Shown: positions 1 through 5,999, numbered from the stretch's first letter. The stretch: 8,113 nucleotides of DNA from CAYZWU01 sp964482235 (GCA_964482235.1 CAYZWU010000099.1:1-8113); one strand, 5' to 3'. Program-made: numbers and translations. Notes: generated from the sequence alone by a model not told the origin.

Positions 1-314
1 GCCTCGACGGATTCGGCCTGCAGCTCCGGCACCTCTTCCTCGATGGTCTCGTCGACCTCCACCTGCTGCTCCGGTTCTTCTTCGGCGAGGGTCTCGTCGA
101 CCTCCGCCTGCTGTGCCGGCGCCTCTTCCGCGATGGTCTCGTCGACAGCTTCCACCTGCTGTACAGGTACTTCCTCGATGGTTTCTACGACCTCGATTTG
201 CTCTGCCGGTTCCTCTTCCTCGGCGGGCTCGTCGGCTTCCACCTGCTGTTCCGGCTCAGCTGTCTCGATGGCGGTGTCGGCCTCTGCCTGCTCTACCCAC
301 TCATCTTCCTGCGC
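1..314 (-). repeat. 45-bp tandem repeats encoding 15-residue acidic units in the kinase tail
   Basis: Seven imperfect copies of a 45-bp unit begin at about 1 (one base short at the edge), 45, 90, 135, 180, 225 and 270. The register is exact at 45 bp and in frame with the kinase. The units encode variants of V-D-E-T-I-E-E-E-x-P-x-Q-Q-V-E, read on the minus strand. Copies decay toward position 314, and a weaker eighth match may reach about 360. The composition is Glu, Gln, Val, Ala and Pro with almost no Lys or Arg, so the segment is probably a disordered or extended acidic linker. What it connects to lies beyond the window. Long spurious plus-strand frames here are a by-product of the repeat. 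Confidence 0.88.
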
Positions 315-2024
315 GACCGTTTCGGCAGCCGCCTGCTCCTCAGCGGGTTCGTCCTGCAGCGCCTCTTCCGGCTCCACGACCTGCATCTGGGCGAACGTTA
401 CCGTGAAGTGGAACCTGCTGCCCTTGTCGACCTCGCTCTCGACCCAGAGGCGGCCGCCCATCGATTCGGCAATCTGCGCGCAGACGGCCAGCCCCGTTCC
501 CGAGATCCAGCGTTGGTCGCAGTCCGGGCCGGCAACCCACGTGTAGGGCTCGAAGATCCGGCTCTGGTTCTCCGGAGCGATCCCGATTCCCGTGTCCGAA
601 ATAACGAAGTGGAGATCGATGTCGTCCTCAGTTTGCGAATCCGACTCGACCTGGACGACCACCTTCCCCTTCTCCGTGTACTTGATCGCGTTGTCGACAA
701 GGTTGACCATGACCTGACGCAGCCAGACCGGATCGCCCTTCAAGGCGTCGGGCATGTCTGCAGGAATGCGGAATGCCATCTCCACACCCTTGTCCCTGGC
801 CCGGAAGACCAGCGGCCTCAGGGCTTCGCTCAGCCGGTTGCGCAGGCTGAATTCCACGGATCGCGATTCCTGGTTGCCCCCCTCCTCGATCCGGGCGTAC
901 TCCACCGAGTTGTTGAGGATGTCGAGGAGCGAACCGATCGATCCGGAGATCGCATCGATGTATTCACGAAGCTCGGTGCGGAGGTCGGACTTCAGGACGA
1001 TATCCATCATCTCGTTGATGCCCCTCAGCGAGGAATGGATCTCGTTGACCTTCTTGTCGGCCCATTCGCTCCTGGCGTTGCCGTAGACCTCCACCTCTTT
1101 CCGGGACTCCACGAGCTCGGTCACATCGACGAAGGAAACCACTCCGCCTGTCTTCTGACCCGAGGTGTCGCATGTCCAGTCGGTATTGGCGAGAATCGTG
1201 ATCCAGCTGTTGTCCTTCCTCTTGATGCGGCAGCTCTTGTTGGACACCGTCTCTTCGTTGTTCCAGTCGAAGAGCGCAGAGTCCGAATCGACGCAGAGGA
1301 GATCCCAGCCATGCTCTTTGGCCTCGTCCTCGCTGTAGCCCGTCAACGAGCAGAAGGCGTCGTTGACGCTTGTCACCCTCCATTCCCTGTCGATGGTGAT
1401 GAGAGCGGATGAGGCGAGGGAGGGGAGCTCTTTCAGCGACCACCAGTTCGCAGGAGCCTGCGGCGCCGCGGTGTGCTCCTCCTGGGCCGGAGCGGCCCGT
1501 CGCCTGGCGCGGCTGCGGGCCATCCTCTTCTTCATGATCTCTTTCTGTCTGTCGTGGTCTATCATCGACTTGATCGTATCGAGCGCTTCCTCCTTGGTGG
1601 CGGCATTCTCGTCCCGCTCGATCGTCAGGTCGATCAGATGGTTGTCTTCCGGAAAATCGTCGAGGGAGAGAAGGCCCAGCTCCAGATCCTCGCGGTTCCT
1701 GATCCAGGGGCCGGCGAGGAGGGCATAACCCTTGCCGGAGGCGACCCACCATCCCGACAGGGTGGTGGGGGGATCCCCGTCCTTCAGGGCGATCCGGCGA
1801 TATTTGCCGATGTTGGCGATGATCGTCTCGGGTGTGACTTTTTCCTGCGGCTCCAGGAACTCGATCACGTCGGACGCGTTCATCGTCTCGACCGATTCGA
1901 ACCGGTCCATGATCGAGGGGCTGGCCCAGCTGACAGTCAGTTTGCCGTCAGCCGCAAGAATGAAGGGTGTGATGCCTTGCAGCAGGTTCAGATCGATCTC
2001 TGTTCTGTATATTTCATGGCTCAT
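1..2024 (-). CDS. H-NOX-associated sensor histidine kinase-like protein (HNOBA-PAS-HisKA-HATPase), partial, H-box His replaced
   Basis: The frame is open for 674 codons from the ATG at 2024 to the left edge, so the C-terminus is missing. No membrane segment is visible, so it should be cytosolic. Residues about 15-155 resemble the HNOBA domain that accompanies H-NOX in cyclases and kinases (landmark LAGPWIRNREDLELGLLSLD, 103-122). A very basic linker follows (165-177), then a PAS/PAC domain (about 203-310). The HisKA-like helices span about 317-383, and the ATPase domain about 428-545 with N box N441/N445, G1 box DTGIGI 477-482, F box IFEPY 490-494 and a GTGLAV lid 509-514. The dimerisation helix reads VNEIHSSL (326-333) where SHEIRTPL is usual, so the phospho-accepting His is Asn327; His330 lies three residues later. 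An acidic E/Q/V-rich repeat tail follows from about 550. The start overlaps the H-NOX stop (ATGA), implying translational coupling. Domain identities are by eye; the degenerate H box is read directly from the sequence. Confidence 0.9.
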   Translation of the reverse strand, partial: MSHEIYRTEIDLNLLQGITPFILAADGKLTVSWASPSIMDRFESVETMNASDVIEFLEPQEKVTPETIIANIGKYRRIALKDGDPPTTLSGWWVASGKGYALLAGPWIRNREDLELGLLSLDDFPEDNHLIDLTIERDENAATKEEALDTIKSMIDHDRQKEIMKKRMARSRARRRAAPAQEEHTAAPQAPANWWSLKELPSLASSALITIDREWRVTSVNDAFCSLTGYSEDEAKEHGWDLLCVDSDSALFDWNNEETVSNKSCRIKRKDNSWITILANTDWTCDTSGQKTGGVVSFVDVTELVESRKEVEVYGNARSEWADKKVNEIHSSLRGINEMMDIVLKSDLRTELREYIDAISGSIGSLLDILNNSVEYARIEEGGNQESRSVEFSLRNRLSEALRPLVFRARDKGVEMAFRIPADMPDALKGDPVWLRQVMVNLVDNAIKYTEKGKVVVQVESDSQTEDDIDLHFVISDTGIGIAPENQSRIFEPYTWVAGPDCDQRWISGTGLAVCAQIAESMGGRLWVESEVDKGSRFHFTVTFAQMQVVEPEEALQDEPAEEQAAAETVAQEDEWVEQAEADTAIETAEPEQQVEADEPAEEEEPAEQIEVVETIEEVPVQQVEAVDETIAEEAPAQQAEVDETLAEEEPEQQVEVDETIEEEVPELQAESVE

Positions 2025-2554
2025 GGGAATGTGACCTCCATGGTGCAGTGCGAGTCACCTTTTTCCTTGCATGCGGGCTCCGTCACCTGGAGCGTCTGGT
2101 TGAAGAGGTTTCCCACACCTTGAATCAGTCCTTTGACCACGGCGCAGCGGCCGCCCCTAGATTGATAATGGATGACCAGCCGGCCGTCCGGCGGTTCCTC
2201 GTAGCTGAAGAGCGGCGGGCCCATGCTGTGCGTCAATTGCCGGTACATCCGTTCGAGATTGAGGAGAAACTCCCGCGAGGAGGTTCCCACGAGGTTGTAG
2301 TAGGTGGGATAAACCTTCCTGCCGGTGCTTGCTATCAGGTATTTCCCGAATTCCATGAGCGCCTGCTCCTCGGGCAGTCCCGAGATTTCTACGGCGCTCC
2401 TGTAGAGTGCCATCGTCATATCGTCCGGGTAGTTCTCGCCGAGCGCGAAGAACGGCTCCCGGCACCCCGCCTTTTCAACGATATTCTGCCACGTTTCATG
2501 ACCCAGCTTCATCACGACCAGGTCCTGAATGCCCTTGTTGAATACACCTTTCAT
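2021..2554 (-). CDS. H-NOX-like (HNOB) domain protein lacking the proximal haem histidine
   Basis: This 177-residue protein has the full length and start of a stand-alone H-NOX domain (MKGVFNKGIQDLVVMKLG, 1-18). H-NOX proteins normally bind haem and sense NO or O2, usually controlling an adjacent kinase or cyclase. The helix EFLLNLERMYRQL (95-107) aligns with the family pattern EFLxNLDxLHxxL, which puts Tyr104 where the haem-ligating His belongs. The YxSxR motif is also altered: anchored on Arg133 and the following VVKGLI, the residues are His129-x-Gln131-x-Arg133. Tyr130 and Ser132 are present but shifted by one. Cys137, Cys162 and Cys170 are kept, at the spacing of the zinc-binding cysteines of some bacterial H-NOX proteins. 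The frame is open up to 2674, but the ATG at 2554 fits the family N-terminus and has a G-rich Shine-Dalgarno. The stop overlaps the kinase start by 4 bp. Family assignment is strong; loss of haem binding is inferred. Confidence 0.9.
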   Translation of the reverse strand: MKGVFNKGIQDLVVMKLGHETWQNIVEKAGCREPFFALGENYPDDMTMALYRSAVEISGLPEEQALMEFGKYLIASTGRKVYPTYYNLVGTSSREFLLNLERMYRQLTHSMGPPLFSYEEPPDGRLVIHYQSRGGRCAVVKGLIQGVGNLFNQTLQVTEPACKEKGDSHCTMEVTFP

Positions 2555-2563
2555 GGGTTCTGA

Positions 2564-2571
2564 CCCCCCTT
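2564..2571 (-). promoter_or_regulatory. Ribosome binding site that sets the H-NOX start
   Basis: Read on the minus strand, AAGGGGGG lies nine bases before the ATG at 2554. It supports this start over the in-frame ATG at 2674, which would add 40 residues that do not resemble the family and that precede the conserved MKG start. I saw no convincing -35/-10 pair in 2572-2752. That stretch holds only small possible hairpins, such as CAACA-CGC-TGTTG. Confidence 0.6.
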
Positions 2572-2752
2572 CTTCGGGTGTTCCTCTTGGACTAAAGAGA
2601 TCAACCGATTTTTCCCGTATGCGGCACGGATTCACGCGCCAACAGCGTGTTGTTTTCGACCATGATGTCTTCATTTTTATCGGCAGCAGAGTCGGCCTAC
2701 CTGAAGCAACTATTTTTATGGCTGGAATAAGGCGGGCAGGGGGGAAAGGGGA

Positions 2753-2929
2753 TTATTTTCCGGTTCCTGATTCCGGTTCGTTCTTTTTTCGCCTGTGGGT
2801 CCGGACAGCGTCTCGCAGGATGAATTCGATCTGTCCGTTGACGCTGCGTAACTCCTGCTCCGCCCAGGCTTTGATCTCCTTGAGGAGGTCCGGCGGAAGG
2901 CGGAGCAGGAATGATTTGCGACCAGTCAT
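2753..2929 (-). CDS. Small Arc/MetJ-type ribbon-helix-helix DNA-binding protein
   Basis: This is a 58-residue frame. It starts at the ATG at 2929, preceded by a CGGAA-like ribosome site and an in-frame stop a few codons further up, and ends with TAA at 2753. The N-terminal strand KSFLLRLPPDLLKEIKAWAE (5-24) is the Arc-type pattern of a basic/hydrophobic beta strand followed by helix A. Helix B is about VNGQIEFILRDAVRTHRR (30-47), and a short charged tail follows. Such proteins dimerise and insert the paired beta strand into the DNA major groove. It lies 22 bp downstream of the SPFH gene on the same strand, so it is probably co-transcribed with it, and it could autoregulate the pair through the inverted repeat at 3874-3892. 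Its actual target is unknown. An antitoxin role is possible in principle, but no toxin gene is adjacent. Confidence 0.85.
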   Translation of the reverse strand: MTGRKSFLLRLPPDLLKEIKAWAEQELRSVNGQIEFILRDAVRTHRRKKNEPESGTGK

Positions 2930-2951
2930 GGCAGTTCCGCTTTATGGTTGA

Positions 2952-3833
2952 TCAGTTGTAGAGCGTTCCGGTGTTGACCACGGGCTGGGTCGCCTGTTCC
3001 GAGCAGAGGACGACCATGAGGTTGCTCACCATGGTGGCTCGCCGCTCCTCGTCGAGATCGATGACGCCGTGCTCCTTCAGCTTGTGGAGCGCCATCTCCA
3101 CCATCCCCACGGCGCCGTCGACGATCTTCTGCCGCGCGGCGATCACCGCGTCGGCCTGCTGCCTCCGGAGCATGGCACCGGCGATCTCAGCCGCGTAGGC
3201 CAGGTGCGAGAATCGCGCCTCCAGCACCTCAACTCCGGCCCTGTCGAGCCTTTCCGAGAGCTCGACCTTGAGCTCTTCAGCCACCTCGTCCCGGCTGACT
3301 CGCAGCGAGAGGGTGTCTTCCGCCTCCGTGTCGTAGGGGTAGCGCGTGGCCAGCTGCCGCACGGCGGACTCGCACTGGAGGTCCACGTAGGAAAGATAGT
3401 CGTCCACGTCGAAGACGGCGTGCGCCGTGTCGGTCACCCGCCAGACCACCACGGCCGCGATCTCGATCGGGCTGCCGCTCAGGTCGTTGACCTTGAGCGT
3501 GTCGGTGTTGAGGTTGTGGATCCGGAGGCTCACCTTCTTTCTCACCGTGAAGGGGTTGGTCCAGAAGAAGCCGTTATCCCTCACCGTCCCCCTGTACTTG
3601 CCGAAGAGGACCAGCACCTTGGAGACGTTGGGATTAACGATGAAAAATCCGATCGGCAGGACGAGATCGAGGATGGTGAGAACAGAGCCGGCTATGCACA
3701 GCGGGACGTTCTCCTCTTTGATACCCTCCCGCAAACAGTAGACCGTCGCACTGATCAGAATCAGTATGAAGGCGACCATGATCCAGCCGTTGATCGCCTT
3801 TCTGGGAATTTCGGACGTTTTATCCTGCACCAT
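2952..3833 (-). CDS. SPFH / band-7 domain membrane protein
   Basis: This 293-residue protein belongs to the stomatin/prohibitin/flotillin/HflK superfamily, which forms oligomeric membrane scaffolds. Two hydrophobic segments lie near the N-terminus (about 16-34 and 43-66). The SPFH core follows (about 68-225): a VLVLFGKYRGTVRDNGFFW start (73-91), a beta region with DTLKVNDLSGSPIEIAAVV (111-129), then a helical part with LRRQQADAVIAARQKIVDGA (222-241). The C-terminus ends in VVNTGTLYN. The start is firm: AAGGAG at 3841-3846 is seven bases before the ATG at 3833. A sigma70-like promoter lies just upstream. The small ribbon-helix-helix gene follows after 22 bp; I recall SPFH genes with short Arc-like neighbours in other bacteria but cannot check this here. 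Client proteins and exact role cannot be read from the sequence. Confidence 0.93.
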   Translation of the reverse strand: MVQDKTSEIPRKAINGWIMVAFILILISATVYCLREGIKEENVPLCIAGSVLTILDLVLPIGFFIVNPNVSKVLVLFGKYRGTVRDNGFFWTNPFTVRKKVSLRIHNLNTDTLKVNDLSGSPIEIAAVVVWRVTDTAHAVFDVDDYLSYVDLQCESAVRQLATRYPYDTEAEDTLSLRVSRDEVAEELKVELSERLDRAGVEVLEARFSHLAYAAEIAGAMLRRQQADAVIAARQKIVDGAVGMVEMALHKLKEHGVIDLDEERRATMVSNLMVVLCSEQATQPVVNTGTLYN

Positions 3834-3873
3834 GGCTACTCTCCTTACCAGTAGATTCGATGTTATAGCAATG

Positions 3874-3892
3874 TGATATCATATTGGTATCA
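3874..3892. promoter_or_regulatory. Imperfect inverted repeat overlapping the -10 element, candidate operator
   Basis: The 19-bp sequence TGATATCATATTGGTATCA has TGATA/TATCA arms, and seven of its nine base pairs are symmetric about the centre. It covers the predicted -10 hexamer at 3878-3883, so a bound protein would block the promoter. The obvious candidate binder is the ribbon-helix-helix protein encoded downstream in the same operon. This is inference from position and symmetry only. A short AT-rich palindrome can also arise by chance. Confidence 0.35.
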
Positions 3893-3906
3893 GAGTATCC
3901 AGACAA
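3878..3906 (-). promoter_or_regulatory. Candidate sigma70-type promoter of the SPFH/ribbon-helix-helix operon
   Basis: On the minus strand, TTGTCT (3906-3901) and TATGAT (3883-3878) are separated by exactly 17 bp. They match the consensus hexamers at 4/6 and 5/6 positions. Transcription would start near 3870, giving a leader of roughly 40 nt that carries the AAGGAG ribosome site. The AT-rich setting in an otherwise GC-rich window supports it. No terminator is evident after the lyxose isomerase, so read-through from that gene is possible. Confidence 0.55.
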
Positions 3907-4025
3907 TTCTGCCCTTTTTCATGGAACCCGATTCTTCGATGGAGCCGTCCCAAAGACTTCAACTCTTAATTTTGAAATAGGTTCCGGCTGGTTCCTTTTG
4001 TTTCCGATGGGGCGAGGGCGGTCTA

Positions 4026-4562
4026 TCAGCCTGGGACGCGGTGGATTCGCCTGTCAGTGAATATGTCCGTTTCATCGCTGCTCGTGCTGGAGAACTCGGA
4101 CACGACGGCCCCCTCGCCGCCGGCCTGGAACCAGTGCAGCGTGTCGGGCTCCAGGGTGTACTGCTCTCCCTGATTCAGCACGATCTCGTGAAAGGCGGTG
4201 TACCATTCCTCGTCCCCCTCGGGCACCCTGGCCTTGCGGTTTTGTGTCGGCTCCCCTTCCACGCAGAGGTAGACGCTTCCTCTCCGCACGCGAAACGTCT
4301 CCCTCTTGCCGGGGTTGTCGCCGAACGGGGGATGGCGGTGCTCGGGACAGGTCTGATGGGGGAAGAGGACCAGTTCCTTGGCGCAATAGCGATCGTTGTT
4401 CTCGTAGACGACGATCTGGAGCCCCGTCCTTTCCAGGTCGCCGAGCCCCAAGTCCGTCACCTCGATCGTTTCCTTTTCCCTCGCAGTGAGCACGATGCCG
4501 GCCTCGGCCAGCATGGAGGCCGCCCGTTCCCGCGCCTTTTCGATCTGCTTCGTCGTTGTCAT
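4026..4562 (-). CDS. D-lyxose ketol-isomerase, cupin family (YdaE-like)
   Basis: This 178-residue protein follows the Bacillus YdaE type of D-lyxose isomerase closely from end to end. Landmarks are AGIVLTAREKETIEV (21-35), RYCAKELVLFPHQTCPEHRH (58-77), GKRETFRVRRGSVYLCVEGE (85-104), TLHWFQAGGEGAVVSEFSST (141-160) and DIFTDRRI (166-173). The single cupin barrel holds the metal with His75, His77, Glu88 and His143, all present. The family interconverts D-lyxose and D-xylulose and usually D-mannose and D-fructose, in the cytosol with Mn2+ or another divalent metal. GGAAG about eight bases before the ATG supports the start. It lies 109 bp downstream of the PfkB-family kinase on the same strand, so the two may form a short sugar pathway in which the isomerase makes the ketose and the kinase phosphorylates it. 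The physiological sugar is not shown by the sequence. Confidence 0.93.
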   Translation of the reverse strand: MTTTKQIEKARERAASMLAEAGIVLTAREKETIEVTDLGLGDLERTGLQIVVYENNDRYCAKELVLFPHQTCPEHRHPPFGDNPGKRETFRVRRGSVYLCVEGEPTQNRKARVPEGDEEWYTAFHEIVLNQGEQYTLEPDTLHWFQAGGEGAVVSEFSSTSSDETDIFTDRRIHRVPG

Positions 4563-4610
4563 GAGCTAGTCTTCCGTTATTAATGGCCGCCCCAAGAGAT
4601 CCGCTTTTCG

Positions 4611-4672
4611 CCCGAATGACTTTTTAGATAACCTGCCATGGGCTGATAAGAAGTCATTCCCGAATACTTTTT
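4611..4672. repeat. Intergenic direct and inverted repeat between kinase and isomerase genes
   Basis: On the plus strand, CCCGAATGACTTTTT (4611-4625) is nearly repeated as CCCGAATACTTTTT (4659-4672), one base shorter. In the same stretch GAATGACTT (4614-4622) has a perfect 9-bp reverse complement at 4651-4659. The second direct copy runs into the stop codon of the kinase gene. The stem would enclose a 28-base loop and is not followed by a U-tract in the minus direction, so it does not look like an intrinsic terminator. It could be an RNA processing or attenuation structure, or a binding site; nothing decides between these. Confidence 0.5.
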
Positions 4673-5871
4673 CAACGGTCTGTCGAACTGTCTGAAGGTC
4701 CGATCCAGAGCGATCCATCGCTGCGCCAGCCATCTCCCGTCACTTCCAGAGTGTTCGTTTTCCATCCTTCCTGCACGGCGGCAGCCAGTTTTTCCCACGA
4801 TACCAGGCTCGAGGATGAATCGTGCCCGCTCAGGCTGCTGGCGCCTGCTGCTGCAGCGAAGCGCACCGCCTCCTCGATGCCCAGGCCTTTGAGGAAGGCG
4901 GCCAGGAAGCCGGCATTGGCGGCATCGCCGCAGCCGGTCGTTCCGAAGGAGCCATCCACCTGGAACGAGGGGATCCAGAGCTCGCGGCTTCTCCAGCTTT
5001 GACGATCCGCAGGCCTCGATCTCCGTTGATCGTCCGGAACCTCCCTGTCGCCTGTACGAACAAAGATGCCCCTTCTGCCGCACTTGATCGCCACGATCGC
5101 GGCGCCCATGGCCGTCAGCTGCTCGCCGAAGCCGTGGAGATCGTCTCCCGTGAATAGGGCCGGCATGTCGCCATGCGCCTTGCGCCTGTAGTCGTCGAAC
5201 CGCCGGCGGTCGAGCATGAACAGGGTCTCCTCCGCGCTGGGCAGGAAGAGGTCGACCCAGGGGAGCACGCCCTCGAGAATGGCGCGCCAGTCCTGCCTGC
5301 CGCCGGCGGAAGCCGGGTCGGGCAGGGACATGTCCAGCGACGTGGTCACGCCGAGCTCCTTGACGCGCCGGAAGATCTCCACCAGCTCGCGGCCGCTGTT
5401 CTCGCATATCCGCCGCATCTCGGGCGGGTAGCCGAAGTGAAAGAGGCGGGCCCGCGACACGAGGTCGAAGTCGATCTCCCCGGCATGGAACGTCTCGTTC
5501 ACCCCCGGGCAGTGGAAGATCATGCGGTCGAGGCCGGGGGGTGAGAAGATCACCGAGTAGCTCGTGGCCGCCTCGGGATCCTCGATCATTCTCGAGCAGT
5601 CGCCCTTTCTTTCCTGGAGGATGTTGAGCACGAGCCTGCCGAGGTGGTCCCGGCCGACCTTACCCATCAGCGCCGTGGAAACGTCCAGGTTGATCAGGGA
5701 GAGTCCCGTGTTGGCCACCACTCCGCCCGGGCTCAGCACCGCAGGACCGGTGTTCTGCAGCTTGCCCGGCGTGTAGAACGATTCGGCCGGGACAGGCTCC
5801 ACGTCCTCGAGGTCCGGGAAGATATCCAGGCAGATGAGACCAGCCACGACCACGTCCGGTTTGTCGTCCAT
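4672..5871 (-). CDS. PfkB/ribokinase-family carbohydrate kinase
   Basis: This 399-residue protein transfers phosphate from ATP to a sugar hydroxyl. It has the N-terminal strand VVVAGLICLDIFPDL (7-21), the first family signature around GGVVANTGLSLINLDVSTAL (49-68), MGKVGRDHLG (69-78), the LPSAEE position (210-215) matching the NxxE metal motif, and the second signature FGTTGCGDAANAGFLAAF (309-326) with Asp316 as the expected catalytic base. It is longer than the usual 300-330 residues, owing to inserts before the second signature and a C-terminal extension (GWRSDGSLWIGP, 381-392). Residues 276-300 look irregular, but the frame is continuous and ELWIP before the signature fits, so I do not call a frameshift. 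A stop lies four codons before the ATG at 5871. The ribosome site is weak. With the isomerase downstream, a fructose or other ketose substrate is plausible but unproven. Confidence 0.93.
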   Translation of the reverse strand: MDDKPDVVVAGLICLDIFPDLEDVEPVPAESFYTPGKLQNTGPAVLSPGGVVANTGLSLINLDVSTALMGKVGRDHLGRLVLNILQERKGDCSRMIEDPEAATSYSVIFSPPGLDRMIFHCPGVNETFHAGEIDFDLVSRARLFHFGYPPEMRRICENSGRELVEIFRRVKELGVTTSLDMSLPDPASAGGRQDWRAILEGVLPWVDLFLPSAEETLFMLDRRRFDDYRRKAHGDMPALFTGDDLHGFGEQLTAMGAAIVAIKCGRRGIFVRTGDREVPDDQRRSRPADRQSWRSRELWIPSFQVDGSFGTTGCGDAANAGFLAAFLKGLGIEEAVRFAAAAGASSLSGHDSSSSLVSWEKLAAAVQEGWKTNTLEVTGDGWRSDGSLWIGPSDSSTDR

Positions 5872-5970
5872 TTCAAGAGATTACCACGGTCGATTGCAGC
5901 CGCTCCACAGTAATCCGACGCCCTGGATCGCGGCGGTCCGCCTCGTTTTCGCCGGGAAGAAACCAGGCTC

Positions 5971-5999
5971 TTGTCTCGATTCGCTCTCTGTTGTTGAAT
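5971..5999 (+). promoter_or_regulatory. Candidate promoter for the tandem YbjQ genes
   Basis: TTGTCT (5971-5976) and TTGAAT (5994-5999) are separated by 17 bp, each matching the consensus at 4/6 positions. The start point would be near 6006, with a leader of about 36 nt carrying GGAGG. It lies in the 170-bp divergent region (5872-6041) between the PfkB gene and the YbjQ pair. I saw no clear promoter for the PfkB gene in this region. The -35 hexamer and spacing equal those of the SPFH promoter candidate. Confidence 0.35.

Noticed and set aside
1..360. CRISPR array
   Set aside because: The 45-bp units are contiguous, diverged and in frame with a protein; there are no spacers.
198..1412. 404-codon plus-strand open frame
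   Set aside because: It lies antisense to the kinase, whose minus-strand frame carries clear HNOBA, PAS and HATPase motifs. The plus-strand translation shows no domain and is a GC-rich mirror frame.
2612..2660. Sigma54 promoter before the H-NOX gene
   Set aside because: A TGGCGC...TGC pattern is present, but the GG-to-GC distance is 13 rather than 10 bases.
2555..2674. N-terminal extension of the H-NOX gene to the ATG at 2674
   Set aside because: The 40 extra residues do not resemble the family, which starts at MKG. A Shine-Dalgarno lies directly before the ATG at 2554.
2680..2725. c-di-GMP or similar riboswitch upstream of the H-NOX gene
   Set aside because: A CAGGTAGGC stretch between two AAAAAT runs (minus strand) suggested it, but the conserved core elements and pairing stems of known classes are absent.
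3069..3854. 261-codon plus-strand open frame
   Set aside because: It is antisense to the SPFH gene, has no recognisable motif, and its length is explained by codon bias on the opposite strand.
4980..5063. Possible compensating frameshifts in the PfkB gene
   Set aside because: The local residues look irregular and another frame reads smoothly for about 25 codons, but the main frame is continuous and rejoins ELWIP and the GTTGCGD signature without a shift.
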